Positions 16,299 through 26,200 of a DNA stretch of 64,000 nucleotides are shown piece by piece. The position numbers and the translations under genes are program-made. The notes under the pieces were generated by a model, which was not told where the DNA came from, did no database searches, and saw only the letters and a list, made by a program, of their open reading frames with translations. Position 1 is the stretch's first letter. The number at the start of each line of letters is the position of its first letter. The DNA is from Actinocorallia aurantiaca (GTDB lineage Bacteria > Actinomycetota > Actinomycetes > Streptosporangiales > Streptosporangiaceae): contig NZ_BAAATZ010000035.1 of assembly GCF_039533685.1 (NCBI RefSeq), positions 1 through 64,000 of the forward strand, read 5' to 3'.

Positions 16299-18389
16299 GT
16301 GGAAGGCTTTGCGAGCGTGCTGTTCGACGAGGCGCATCGGGAGTCCTGGAGCATCCGGCCCGAGCAGGTGCGGACCATGAACCCGGGGCACCCCTCCGAC
16401 GCGGGGTACCTCCGGGCCGCCGAACTGCTGCGCGAAGCCGGACACCGGATCGACGCCCACACCGGGGGTCCGCTCACCGGCGGCGCTCTCGACGGTCAGG
16501 ACGTCCTGGTGATCGCGCATCCCTCCGAGGACCGCTGGGAGCGCACCACCGGATTGGGCGAGCCCCGGTTCACCGCCGAGGAGCTGGACGCGGTCGAGGC
16601 GTTCGTGCGCTCCGGCGGCGGGCTGGTCGTCATGGCCGAGTGCGAGCAGGACAAGTACGGGGCCAACCTGGACGAGCTGCTGGCCCGGTTCGGGATCGGG
16701 GTTCGGAACGTGACGGTCCAGGACCCCCGGAGCAACCACCGGGAGGTCGCGCACTGGGTGATGGGCGAACCGCAGGCACAGGACGGGTCCGAGGACCCTC
16801 TGGCAGGCGTCCGGAACGTTTGCTTCTACCGGGCGGGGGCCCTGGACGTCCCCGAAGGCGGCTCGGTACTGCTGCGCTCCTCCTCGAGCGCCGACCCCTC
16901 AGGGGCGCCCCTGGCCGTCGCGGTGCCCGCCGGCGAGGGCCGCGTGGCGGTGTTCGCCGACTCCGACCTCTTCGGCGACGACTCGATCGGCGAGCACGAC
17001 CACGCCGTGCTGTGGCGGAACATCGTCACCTGGGCCGCGGGCGCGCCCCGCGAGTCCCGCGGCTCCGCGAAGGCCCCCCTCTCCTCCCCCGCCCTGGCCC
17101 ACCCCGCCTGGACCGAGCTGAAGGAGACGGTCGAGCAGCTGCGCCTCCTGCAGGACAAGGACGGCTCCGTCCGGGAGGACGGGCGCGACCGGGCCGGCGG
17201 GCTCATCGACCGGATCGTCGCCTGCGTGGAGGAGCTGGCGCCCCTGTTCCCCCACGACGCCGGGTACCTGGCCGCCGTCGCCGACGACCTGCGCCGCTGG
17301 TCCGGCGAGGGGCTGGGCGTCCCCGACTTCCTGCGCTCCCTGCTGGCCTTCCAGCCGCAGCTGCGGCGCGAGGACGGGCTGGAGCACCTGGTCGTCTTCC
17401 CGATGTACACCCAGAACGGGAACCCCGACCGGAACCTGGAGGCCGTGCTCTGCCGGGTCGTCTGGCCGGACTGGCTGGCCGGGCTGGAGGCCTCGCGGTA
17501 CGACAATCCGATGTTCGTGCCGCTGGCCTTCACCGACTTCACCTCCGGCTACGACACCAATTCCGCGGTGCTGTTCCCCGAGACCGTCGCGGTCCGCGAG
17601 GCGCCCGCGCGCTTCACCTGGGGCGGGATCTTCTGCGACCGGGAGGCCGCCCGGTTCCGCCGGGTCAGCCGTGCCGCCGCCGACACCCTGTGCCTGGCGC
17701 TGCCCCCGGACGCCGCCCGGCTCCTGGCCTCCCAGCGGCTGGCCCAGGACACCTTCACGCTGTGGGACCTCGTCCACGACCGCACGCACAGCCACGGCGA
17801 GCTGCCGTTCGACCCGTTCATGATCAAGCAGCGGATGCCGTACTGGATCTACTCGCTGGAGGAGCTGCGCTGTGACCTCAACACCTTCCGCGAGGCGACC
17901 CTGCTGACGGACGTGCCGCACGCCCGGCTCCTGCAGTACGCGATCCTCTTCGACCGGCTGTTCCGGTTCCCGATCACCGGCCCCCGGGTGCGCAACTACG
18001 ATGGCCTGGGCGGGCAGCTGCTGTTCGCCCACCTGCACCAGCGCCAGGTGGTCCGCTGGTCCGACAACCGGCTGACGATCGACTGGGAGCACCTGCCCGA
18101 GGCCGTCGTCGCCCTGTGCGAGGAGGTCGAGGCGCTGTACCGCGAGGGCATCGACCGCCCCAAGCTCGCCCACTGGCTGGCCGCCCACGCGCTGGTCTCC
18201 CGCTACGTCGAGCCGCACCCGGCGTCCCGGTGGGCCGCGGGTGTGCGGGAGCTCCCCGCCGGGGAGCCTCCGAAGGCGTGGGTGGACGCCGTGCTGCCGG
18301 ACGAGTTCCCGCTCAGCATGTTCTACGAGGCCCTCGCCAAACGGCTGGGGGACGTCATCGATTCTACGAAGGGGATCAGAGCGGCGTGA
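16299..18389 (+). CDS. DUF6421-type protein with N-terminal amidotransferase-like domain
   Basis: A 696-residue cytoplasmic protein. Residues about 15-235 look like a DUF4350/class I amidotransferase-like fold (DGQDVLVIAHPSE, GGGLVVMAECEQDKYG, GEGRVAVFADSDLFGDDSIGEHDHAVLW). The remaining 450 residues match an actinobacterial family of unknown function (DUF6421), recognised by HLVVFPMYTQNGNPDRNLEAV, PLAFTDFTSGYDTNSAVLFPET, FTLWDLVHDRTHSHGELPFD and KQRMPYWIYSLEELRCDL. The HDRTHSHGELPFD segment is rich in metal-ligand-type residues, hinting at a metalloenzyme, but no catalytic triad was identified. GTG at 16299 follows GGGAGG. Its stop overlaps the start of the SDR gene, so the two are translationally coupled. 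Confidence 0.75.
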   Translation: MEGFASVLFDEAHRESWSIRPEQVRTMNPGHPSDAGYLRAAELLREAGHRIDAHTGGPLTGGALDGQDVLVIAHPSEDRWERTTGLGEPRFTAEELDAVEAFVRSGGGLVVMAECEQDKYGANLDELLARFGIGVRNVTVQDPRSNHREVAHWVMGEPQAQDGSEDPLAGVRNVCFYRAGALDVPEGGSVLLRSSSSADPSGAPLAVAVPAGEGRVAVFADSDLFGDDSIGEHDHAVLWRNIVTWAAGAPRESRGSAKAPLSSPALAHPAWTELKETVEQLRLLQDKDGSVREDGRDRAGGLIDRIVACVEELAPLFPHDAGYLAAVADDLRRWSGEGLGVPDFLRSLLAFQPQLRREDGLEHLVVFPMYTQNGNPDRNLEAVLCRVVWPDWLAGLEASRYDNPMFVPLAFTDFTSGYDTNSAVLFPETVAVREAPARFTWGGIFCDREAARFRRVSRAAADTLCLALPPDAARLLASQRLAQDTFTLWDLVHDRTHSHGELPFDPFMIKQRMPYWIYSLEELRCDLNTFREATLLTDVPHARLLQYAILFDRLFRFPITGPRVRNYDGLGGQLLFAHLHQRQVVRWSDNRLTIDWEHLPEAVVALCEEVEALYREGIDRPKLAHWLAAHALVSRYVEPHPASRWAAGVRELPAGEPPKAWVDAVLPDEFPLSMFYEALAKRLGDVIDSTKGIRAA

Positions 18390-19006
18390 AGACGATCGTG
18401 GTGGCGGGGGCGGGCGGCGCGGCCGGCCCTTCCGCCGTACGGGCACTGGCCGGGGCGGGGCACCGGGTCGTCGCCCTGGACGTACGGGCCACGGCGTGGG
18501 ACCACCCGAACGTCGTCGGGCGGGAGGTCGACCTGCTGGACCTCGACGCCGTGCGGGGGCTCGCCGCCGAGCTCGGGCCGGTGGACGGGCTGGTGCATCT
18601 GGTCGGCGGCTGGCGGGGAGGCAAGACCTTCGCCGAGACGCGGCTGGAGGACTGGGAGTTCCTCCACGACATGCTGATCCGCACCCTCCAGCACACCACC
18701 CTGGCCCTGGAGTTCGCCGACGGCGCCCGCGTCGCCGTCGTCTCCCAGACGGGCGTGCGCCGCCCCTCCCAGGGCAACGCCGCCTACGCCGCCGCCAAGG
18801 CCGCCTCGGAGGCCTGGGTCCTGGCGCTCGCCGACTCCTTCTCCGGTACCGGGAGCGCCGCCGTGATCCTGGTGGTGAAGGCCCTGGCCACCGGGGAGCC
18901 GCGGCCCGGCTGGACGCCGGTGGAAGAACTCGCCTCGAAGATCGCCGGGCTGTGGGATCGGCCCGCGTCCGAACTGAACGGAATCCGTCTTGACCTCACC
19001 AGCTGA
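18386..19006 (+). CDS. short-chain dehydrogenase/reductase (SDR) family protein
   Basis: A 206-residue Rossmann-fold protein starting at the GTG that overlaps the preceding stop codon. It has a dinucleotide-binding motif VVAGAGGAAGPSAVRAL at residues 4-20, VDGLVHLVGGW (NAG-like strand), a catalytic-type S...YAAAK pair (VAVVSQTG ... NAAYAAAKAA) and a truncated C-terminus. It is shorter than the typical 250 residues. It forms a three-gene coupled set with the DUF6421 protein and the threonine aldolase, whose start lies inside its 3' end. The substrate is unknown. Confidence 0.82.
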   Translation: MKTIVVAGAGGAAGPSAVRALAGAGHRVVALDVRATAWDHPNVVGREVDLLDLDAVRGLAAELGPVDGLVHLVGGWRGGKTFAETRLEDWEFLHDMLIRTLQHTTLALEFADGARVAVVSQTGVRRPSQGNAAYAAAKAASEAWVLALADSFSGTGSAAVILVVKALATGEPRPGWTPVEELASKIAGLWDRPASELNGIRLDLTS

Positions 19007-20057
19007 ACCGCTCGAACTGCACGACCCCTCCAGCCGCGGCTTCGCCAGCGACAACTACGCCGGGATCCACCCCGAGGCGCTGGCCGCGCTGGCCGCCGCC
19101 AACGGCGGGCACCAGGTCTCCTACGGCGACGACGTCTACACCGCCCGGCTCCAGGAGGTCTTCCGGAGCCACTTCGGCCCGGACGCGCAGGCCTTCCCCG
19201 TGTTCAACGGCACCGGCGCCAACGTCGTGGGCCTGTCGGCCATGACCGGGCGCTGGTCGGCGGTGGTCGCCGCCGAGACCGCGCACATCAACGTCGACGA
19301 GTGCGGCGCCCCCGAGAAGGTCGCCGGCATCAAGCTGCTGACCGTGCCCACCCCCGACGGCAGGCTCACCCCCGAGCTGGTGGACCGCCAGGCCTGGGGC
19401 TGGGGCGACGAGCACCGCGCACAGCCGCACGTGGTGTCCCTGACGCAGAGCACCGAGCTGGGCACCCTGTACGAGCCCGGGCAGATCCGCGCGCTGGCCG
19501 ACCACGCGCACGAGCGCGGCATGCTGGTGCACATGGACGGCTCGCGCATCGCCAACGCCGCCGCGGCGCTGGACGTCCCCATGCAAAAGTTCACCACCGA
19601 CGCGGGCGTGGACGTGCTGTCGTTCGGCGGCACGAAGAACGGCCTGATGCTCGGCGAGGCCGTGGTCGTGCTGAACCCGGAGCTCGCGCCTTCGATCAAG
19701 TACCTGCGCAAGTCCGCCATGCAGCTGGCGTCCAAGATGCGGTTCGTCTCCGCCCAGCTCCTCGCGCTGCTGGAGGGCGACCTGTGGCTGCGCAACGCCC
19801 GGCACGCCAACGCCATGGCGGCCCGGCTCGCCGCGGCCGTCCAGGGCCTGCCGAGACTGGAGATCACCCGTCCCGTCCAGGCCAACGCGGTCTTCGCGAT
19901 CCTGCCGAAGGACGTCACCGAGCGGCTGCAGAAGCGCTTCCGCTTCTACACCTGGGACTTCAGCACCGGCGAGGTCCGCTGGATGACCGCCTTCGACACC
20001 ACGGAGGAGGACGTGGACGCCTTCGCGGCCGCCATCGCGGCGGACCTCACCGGCTGA
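18990..20057 (+). CDS. low-specificity threonine aldolase / beta-eliminating lyase
   Basis: A 355-residue fold-type I PLP enzyme. Schiff-base lysine K216 lies in SFGGTKNGLMLGEA; other conserved parts are FASDNYAGIHPEALAAL, YGDD for substrate contact, AETAHINVDECGA and HMDGSRIANAAAAL. It cleaves L-threonine or L-allo-threonine to glycine and acetaldehyde. The best start is the TTG at 18990, which gives TSPAEPLELHDPSSRGFASDN and overlaps the upstream SDR gene by 17 nt. The overlap argues for a coupled operon with the DUF6421 and SDR genes, though a joint pathway is not evident. Confidence 0.87.
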   Translation: MTSPAEPLELHDPSSRGFASDNYAGIHPEALAALAAANGGHQVSYGDDVYTARLQEVFRSHFGPDAQAFPVFNGTGANVVGLSAMTGRWSAVVAAETAHINVDECGAPEKVAGIKLLTVPTPDGRLTPELVDRQAWGWGDEHRAQPHVVSLTQSTELGTLYEPGQIRALADHAHERGMLVHMDGSRIANAAAALDVPMQKFTTDAGVDVLSFGGTKNGLMLGEAVVVLNPELAPSIKYLRKSAMQLASKMRFVSAQLLALLEGDLWLRNARHANAMAARLAAAVQGLPRLEITRPVQANAVFAILPKDVTERLQKRFRFYTWDFSTGEVRWMTAFDTTEEDVDAFAAAIAADLTG

Positions 20058-20064
20058 GGCCCCG

Positions 20065-20832
20065 TCAGCGGCTGGTGCTTTCCCACCCCCTGCGGGGAGC
20101 CCTGGTTCCCAGCTGCTCGTCGCGGCTGCGGTAGACGATGTAAGGCCTGGTCAGGTAGCCGACGGGCGCGGTGAGCATGTGCACCAGCCGGGTGAAGGGC
20201 CAGATGATGAACAGGCTCAGGGCGCTGAGGGCGTGCAGCTGGAACAGCAGCGGCACGCCCATCATCAGTTGCGGGTCCGGCTGGAGCAGGTACACCGACC
20301 GGAACCAGGGCGAGACGGTCTGCCGGTAGTTGTAGCCGCCGTCGATGACATTGGCCACGACGGTGGCCGCCAGGCCGAGCAGGATCACCGTCGTGAGGAA
20401 GAGGTACATGAGCTTGTCGTTGCGGGTGGTGGCGGAGAAGACCGGGCCGACGGTGCGCCGCCGGTAGATGAGGATCACCAGGCCCACGAGGGTGCAGAAC
20501 CCCGCGATCGTCCCGAGCACGACGGCGATGACGTGGTAGGCGTGCTCGCTGACGCCGACGGCGTCCGTCCAGCTCTCCGGGATGAGCAGGCCGCCGACGT
20601 GGCCGAGCAGCACGACCAGGATGCCGAAGTGGAACAGCGGGCTGCCGACGCGCAGCAGGCGGTGCTCGTACAGCTGCGAGGAGCGGGTCGTCCAGCCGAA
20701 CTTGTCGTAGCGGTAGCGCCAGACGTGCCCCAGGACGAACACCGCGATGGTGAGGTAGGGCAGGACCACCCACAGCAGGATGTCCCAGACGCCGGGGTCG
20801 GCCGCCTCGGGAGCGGCGAGGTACGCGGTCAT
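20065..20832 (-). CDS. narI: respiratory nitrate reductase gamma subunit
   Basis: A 255-residue integral membrane cytochrome b with five predicted transmembrane segments (first at about residues 15-40, WDILLWVVLPYLTIAVFVLGHVW). Histidines in HLWR-type and C-terminal positions (GHVWRYR, GSPLFHFGILVVLLGHVGG, FQLHALSALSLF) are the expected ligands of the two b-type hemes. It takes electrons from menaquinol and passes them to NarH. The start ATG at 20832 overlaps narJ by 4 nt. It is the last gene of narK-narGHJI. Confidence 0.96.
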   Translation of the reverse strand: MTAYLAAPEAADPGVWDILLWVVLPYLTIAVFVLGHVWRYRYDKFGWTTRSSQLYEHRLLRVGSPLFHFGILVVLLGHVGGLLIPESWTDAVGVSEHAYHVIAVVLGTIAGFCTLVGLVILIYRRRTVGPVFSATTRNDKLMYLFLTTVILLGLAATVVANVIDGGYNYRQTVSPWFRSVYLLQPDPQLMMGVPLLFQLHALSALSLFIIWPFTRLVHMLTAPVGYLTRPYIVYRSRDEQLGTRAPRRGWESTSR

Positions 20833-21530
20833 GCTCGTGCTCCTCGTCGGACGGCGGGCCCGGCACCCGTCCGGATCTTGGGTTCGGGCAGCAGAACGGG
20901 ACCGCCGTAGGGCTCCATGCCGACCTCCTCCTCGGGCGGCCCCTCGGCGGCCAGGCGGAAGACGGCCTCGCGGTCGTTCCCGGCCAGCGGCGGCAGCGTC
21001 GCCGAGACCGCCTCGAGCACCGCCCCCCACGGGGAGGCCGCGTCGGTCAGCGCCAGCCGGAGCAGCTCGAGCCCCGCCCGGTGCTCGGTCAGCAGCCGCC
21101 GGCCCGTCTCCGGGTCGCCGGTGGCGGCGAACTCCAGGACGACCGAGAGGTGGTCGGGCAGCTCCCCGTCCTCCAGGACGAGCCCGGCCTCGCGGTAGGC
21201 GGTCTTGAACCGCAGGAGCGCCCTGCCCCGCTCGCGGGTGTCGCCGTGGGCGTAGTACGTCAGGTAGAGGCAGCAGCGCTTGCGGTGGTCGAACGTGGCG
21301 ACGTACTCGGCGGCCAGCTCCGGCGGCGGGGTGGCGTCGAGGTGGTCGAGGATGCGCCCCAGCGGTCCGCCCACGGCGGCGGGCAGTTCGGAGGCGACGC
21401 GCCGCAGCAGCGGACGCCGTTCCAGGAGGCGCTCGTCGGGGTAGCCGAGCAGCAGGGAGGCCGCCTGCCAGGCGATGACGCGGTCGGCGTCGTCGAGCGC
21501 TCGGTTCTGCGCTCTCTTCGCGGTTCTCAC
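20829..21530 (-). CDS. narJ: nitrate reductase molybdenum cofactor assembly chaperone
   Basis: A 233-residue cytoplasmic NarJ/TorD-family chaperone needed to insert molybdopterin and mature NarG. Family segments are WQAASLLLGYPDERLLERRP, YVATFDHRKRCCLYLTYYAHGDTRERG and LPDHLSVVLEFAA. The start is GTG at 21530, which overlaps the narH stop as GTGA. The C-terminal 40 residues are proline- and glycine-rich and probably disordered. Confidence 0.95.
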   Translation of the reverse strand: MRTAKRAQNRALDDADRVIAWQAASLLLGYPDERLLERRPLLRRVASELPAAVGGPLGRILDHLDATPPPELAAEYVATFDHRKRCCLYLTYYAHGDTRERGRALLRFKTAYREAGLVLEDGELPDHLSVVLEFAATGDPETGRRLLTEHRAGLELLRLALTDAASPWGAVLEAVSATLPPLAGNDREAVFRLAAEGPPEEEVGMEPYGGPVLLPEPKIRTGAGPAVRRGARA

Positions 21531-23251
21531 GGCTTGGCCTCCGTCTCGGCCGCGCCGGAGTCGGCGGGCGGGTTGGTGTCCCCGGGGCCGGGGGCGTCGG
21601 TCCGTTCGGGGAAGAGCCCCGACGGGGTGCCCTTTCCGTCCCAGTTGAGGAGGTTGACGCGGCGGCTCTTGTCGGCCGGGTCGGTGGAGCGGTCGGACGT
21701 CTGCCGCTGCTGGAGCATGTGGAAGTTCTCCACCGCGATCGGCGGGGCTCCCCCGGACGCCTCGCCGAACGGCCCGCCGCCCATGCCGGGGCCGCCCTCG
21801 TAGTCCAGGCTGCACTCGGTGGCGAGCTCTTCGAGCTTGTGGGCCTGCTCGGCGTGGGCGGTCGGGATGACGTACCGCTCGTCGTACTTGGCGAGCGCCA
21901 GCAGTCGGTACATGTCGTAGATGTCCTCGCCGGTCATGCCGACCCGGGCGGGGATCGCCTCGTCGGCGTCGCGGCCGAGGTTCAGGTCCCGCATGTAGGA
22001 GCGCATGGCCGCCAGCCGCCGCAGGACGGAGTCGACGGGGGCGGTGTCCCCCGCGGTGAACAGCTCGGCGAGGTACTCGACGGGGATGCGCAGGGCGTCG
22101 ATCGCCGCGAACAGGTTGCCGTCGTCCTCGGCGTCGTGGCCGGTGTCGCGCACCACGTCCACGACCGGTGACAGGGGCGGGATGTACCAGACCATCGGCA
22201 TCGTCCGGTACTCCGGATGCAGCGGCAGCGCCACCTTGAACCGGTTGATCAGGGCGTGGACGGGCGAGCGCCGGGCGGCCTCCACCCAGTCCCGGGGAAT
22301 GCCGGCCCGCTCTGCGGCGGCCGCGACGGCCGGGTCGTCGGGGTCGAGGAACACCTCGCGCTGCGCCTCGTACAGGTCGGTGTCCTCGGGCACGGAGGCG
22401 GCGGCCAGCACCTTGTCCGCGTCGTAGAGCATCAGGCCGATGTAGCGCAGCCGCCCCACGCACGTCTCCGAGCAGACCGTCGGGATGCCGACCTCGACGC
22501 GGGGGAAGCAGAAGGTGCACTTCTCGGCCTTGCCGGTGCGGTGGTTGAAGTAGACCTTCTTGTACGGGCAGCCCGTGACGCACATCCGCCAGCCCCTGCA
22601 CCGGTCCTGGTCGACCAGGACGATGCCGTCCTCGGTGCGCTTGTAGATCGCTCCGGACGGGCAGGAGGCCGCGCAACTGGGATTGAGGCAGTGCTCGCAG
22701 ATGCGCGGCAGGTAGAACATGAAGGTCTTGTCGAACTCCAGTTTCACCTTCTCGGAGACCTTGGCGAGCTCGGCCAGCACCGGATCCTGCGCTCCGTACT
22801 GAGGCATGCCTCCCAGGTTGTCGTCCCAGTTCGCCGACCAGGAGATCTTCATGTCCTCGCCGGTGATCAGCGACTTGGGGCGGGCGACGGGCGTGTGCTC
22901 CTGCAGGGGCGCGCTGGTGAGCGTCTCGTAGTCGTACGTCCAGGGCTGGTAGTAGTCGTCCAGGGACGGCATCTTGGGGTTGGAGAAGATCGTGAGCAGC
23001 TTGCGCAGCCGCCCGCCGGCCTTGAGCGCCAGCCTTCCGCGCTTGTTGAGCGTCCAGCCGCCGCGCCAGGCCTCCTGGTCCTCGTAACGGCGGGGATACC
23101 CCTGCCCCGGCCGGGTCTCGACGTTGTTGAACCAGACGTACTCGACGCCGCTGCGGTTGGTCCACGCCTGCTTGCAGGTGACCGAACACGTGTGGCAGCC
23201 GATGCACTTGTCGAGGTTCATCACCATCGCCATCTGAGCCATGACCCGCAT
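21527..23251 (-). CDS. narH: respiratory nitrate reductase beta subunit (iron-sulfur)
   Basis: A 574-residue NarH carrying three [4Fe-4S] clusters and one [3Fe-4S] cluster. The N-terminus MRVMAQMAMVMNLDKCIGCHTC contains the first cluster motif. CEHCLNPSCAASCPSGAIYK and CRGWRMCVTGCPYKK supply others, with the tryptophan in CRGWRMC replacing a cysteine as in the family's [3Fe-4S] site. It relays electrons from NarI to NarG on the cytoplasmic side. The ATG at 23251 overlaps the narG stop. A low-complexity acidic/proline tail follows residue 530. Confidence 0.96.
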   Translation of the reverse strand: MRVMAQMAMVMNLDKCIGCHTCSVTCKQAWTNRSGVEYVWFNNVETRPGQGYPRRYEDQEAWRGGWTLNKRGRLALKAGGRLRKLLTIFSNPKMPSLDDYYQPWTYDYETLTSAPLQEHTPVARPKSLITGEDMKISWSANWDDNLGGMPQYGAQDPVLAELAKVSEKVKLEFDKTFMFYLPRICEHCLNPSCAASCPSGAIYKRTEDGIVLVDQDRCRGWRMCVTGCPYKKVYFNHRTGKAEKCTFCFPRVEVGIPTVCSETCVGRLRYIGLMLYDADKVLAAASVPEDTDLYEAQREVFLDPDDPAVAAAAERAGIPRDWVEAARRSPVHALINRFKVALPLHPEYRTMPMVWYIPPLSPVVDVVRDTGHDAEDDGNLFAAIDALRIPVEYLAELFTAGDTAPVDSVLRRLAAMRSYMRDLNLGRDADEAIPARVGMTGEDIYDMYRLLALAKYDERYVIPTAHAEQAHKLEELATECSLDYEGGPGMGGGPFGEASGGAPPIAVENFHMLQQRQTSDRSTDPADKSRRVNLLNWDGKGTPSGLFPERTDAPGPGDTNPPADSGAAETEAKP

Positions 23252-26200
23252 CAGTACGTCACCTCCTGGGAGCGGCGGCGGATCACGGTGACCTCGTCGC
23301 GCTGGTTGCCGGTCGGACCGAGGTAGTTGAAGGCGAACGACAGCTGGGCGTAGCCGCCGATGAGGTGGCTGGGCTTGATCAGCAGCCTGGTCAGCGAGTT
23401 GTGGATCCCTCCGCGCCGCCCCGTGGTCTCGGTGAGGGGGACGTCGATGAGGCGGTCCTGCGCGTGGTGCATGTAGACGGTGCCCTCGGGCATCCGGTGC
23501 GAGACGATGGCGCGGGCCGCCACGACGCCGTTGCGATTGACCGCCTCGATCCAGTCGTTGTCCGACACCCCGATCTTGGCGGCGTCCACGTCGCTCATCC
23601 AGATCAGCGGGCCGCCGCGCGACAGCGACAGCATGAACAGGTTGTCCTGGTACTCGGAGTGGATGGACCACTTGTTGTGCGGGGTCAGGTACCGGAGGCT
23701 GATGCCCAGCTCGCCGTTCTCGCCCAGGCGCGGCTCGCCGAACAGCTGGTGCATGTTCAGCGGCGGCCGGAACACCGGGAGCTGCTCGCCCAGCTCGGTC
23801 ATCCAGTCGTGGTCGAGGAAGAAGTGCTGGCGCCCCGTCAGGGTGTGCCAGGGTTTGAGGCGCTCCACGTTGACGGTGAAGGGCGAGTAGCGGCGGCCGC
23901 CCGTCTCCGAGCCCGACCACTCCGGCGAGGTGATGACCGGGACGGGCCTGGCCTGGGTGTCGGCGAAGGTGATCTGCTTGCCCTCGTGCTCGGCCGCGAG
24001 GTCCGCCAGCCGGGTGCCGGTGCGCCGCTCCAGCGTCCGGAAGCCCTGGGTGGCCAGGTGTCCGTTGGTGGTGCCCGAGAAGGCGAGGATCATCTCGCAG
24101 GCGTGGACGTCGCTGCGCAGCGAGGGGCGTCCGGCCGCGGGGCCGCTCCGGACGGTGCCGTTCTTGCCGTGCAGGTACTCCAGCTCGCGTTCCAGCTCGA
24201 ATGTGACGCCCTTGGTCGTCGCTCCCAGCTTGTCCGCCAGCGGCCCGATCGAGGACATCTTCGCCGAGACCGCCCCGTAGTCGCGCTCCACCACGACGAG
24301 CTTGGGCATCGTCGCGCCGGGGACGGGCTCGCACTCCCCCGCCGCCCAGTCGGCGACCACGCCGTGAGGGTTGGCCATCTCGTCGGGGGTGTCGTGCAGC
24401 AGCGGCACCGCGACGACGTCCTTGCGCACCCCGAGGTGGACGGCGGCGAGCCTGCTGAACGCCGCGCCGATGGTCTGGAAGGCGTCCCAGTCCGTGCGGG
24501 TCTGCCACGGCGGGGAGATGGCGGGGCTGAAGGCGTGGATGAACGGGTGCATGTCGGTGGTGTTGAGGTCGTGCTTCTCGTACCAGGTCGCGGCGGGCAG
24601 CACGACGTCGGAGTAGACGGTGGTGCTGGTCATCCGGAAGTCCAGGGTGAGCAGCAGGTCGAGCTTGCCGGTCGGCGCCTCCTCCCGCCAGACGACGTCC
24701 TTGGGACGCAGCTCGGGCGGGGTCTCCTCGGCGCGGAGGTTGGAGTCGGTGCCCAGCAGGTGCTTGAGGAAGTACTCGTCGCCCTTGGCGGAGGAGCCGA
24801 GCAGGTTGGCCCGCCAGATGGTCAGCACCCGGGGGAAGTTCTCGGGGGCGTCCGGGTCCTGGCAGGCGAACTTCAACCGCCCGGCCTTCAGTTCCTCGAC
24901 CACGTACTCCCCGATCGGCGCGCCCGCGGCCTCGGCGTCGTCGGCGAGGTCCAGCGGGTTGCGGTCGAACGTGGGATGGGAGGGCATCCAGCCCATGCGG
25001 GCCGACTGGGCGATGACGTCGGCGACCGTGCGGCCCGACAGCGTCCCGCCGGAGGTGGCCGCGGACAGGGCGCCGGCGCTGAATCGGTCGTAGCGGAACT
25101 GGTCGGTGTGCAGGTACCAGTAGGCCGTCTGGATCATCTGGCGGGGCGGGCGCGACCAGTCGAGGGCGCCCGCCAGCTGCGCCCAGCCGGTCACCGGCCG
25201 GCACTTCTCCTGGCCGACGTAGTGGGCCCAGCCGCCGCCGTTCACGCCCTGGCAGCCGGTCAGCGTGGTCAGGGCCAGGAAGGCGCGGTAGATGGTGTCG
25301 GAGTGGAACCAGTGGTTGGTGCCCGCGCCCATGATGATCATCGAGCGGCCGCGGGACTCCTCGGCGTTGGCGGCGAACTCGCGGCCGATGCGGGCCGCCG
25401 CCTGTGCCGGGACGCCGGTGAAGGTCTCCTGCCAGGCGGGCGTGCAGGGCTCCTCGGCGTCGTCGTAGCCGGTGGGCCAGCGGCCTGGCAGGCCGTCCCG
25501 GCGCACCCCGTACTGGGCGAGGGTCAGGTCGTAGACGGTCGTGACGAGGTGGCCGCCGATCCGGCGCACCGGCACGCCGCGCCGCAGGGTGCCCGGGGAG
25601 CCGTCGAGGGTGTCGAAGCGCGGAAGGTCGACCTCCACGGCTTCTCCCGCCTCTCCGGCCGCGCTCAGCAGGGGGTCGGCGTCTCCGAGGTCCAGGTTCC
25701 ACTTGCCGGCGCCGGACTCGCCGTACCGGAAGCCGAGCGAGCCGTTGGGGACCAGCGGCCTTCCCGTCGCGGAGTCCAGCAGGACGGTCTTGAACGCGGC
25801 GTTCTCCGCCTGCGCCTCGGCGCCCGGCAGGTCGGCCGCGGTGAGGAACTTGACCGGGGTGTGGGCGTCGCCCGCGGCGTTCGGCTCGAGCCGGACCAGG
25901 AACGGCAGGTCGCTGTAGCGCTTGACGTAGTCGGTGAAGTAGGGGACCTGCCGGTCGACGAAGAACTCCTTGAGGACCACGTGGCCCATCGCCATCGCGA
26001 GCGCGCCGTCGGTGCCGGGCCTGGCGGGCAGCCATTCGTCGGCGAACTTGACGTTGTCGGCGTAGTCGGGCGCGACGGCCACGACCTTCTGGCCCCGGTA
26101 GCGGGCCTCGGCCATCCAGTGCGCGTCGGGCGTGCGGGTCACCGGCAGGTTGGAGCCCCACATGATCAGGTAGGAGGCGTCCCACCAGTCCCCCGACTCC

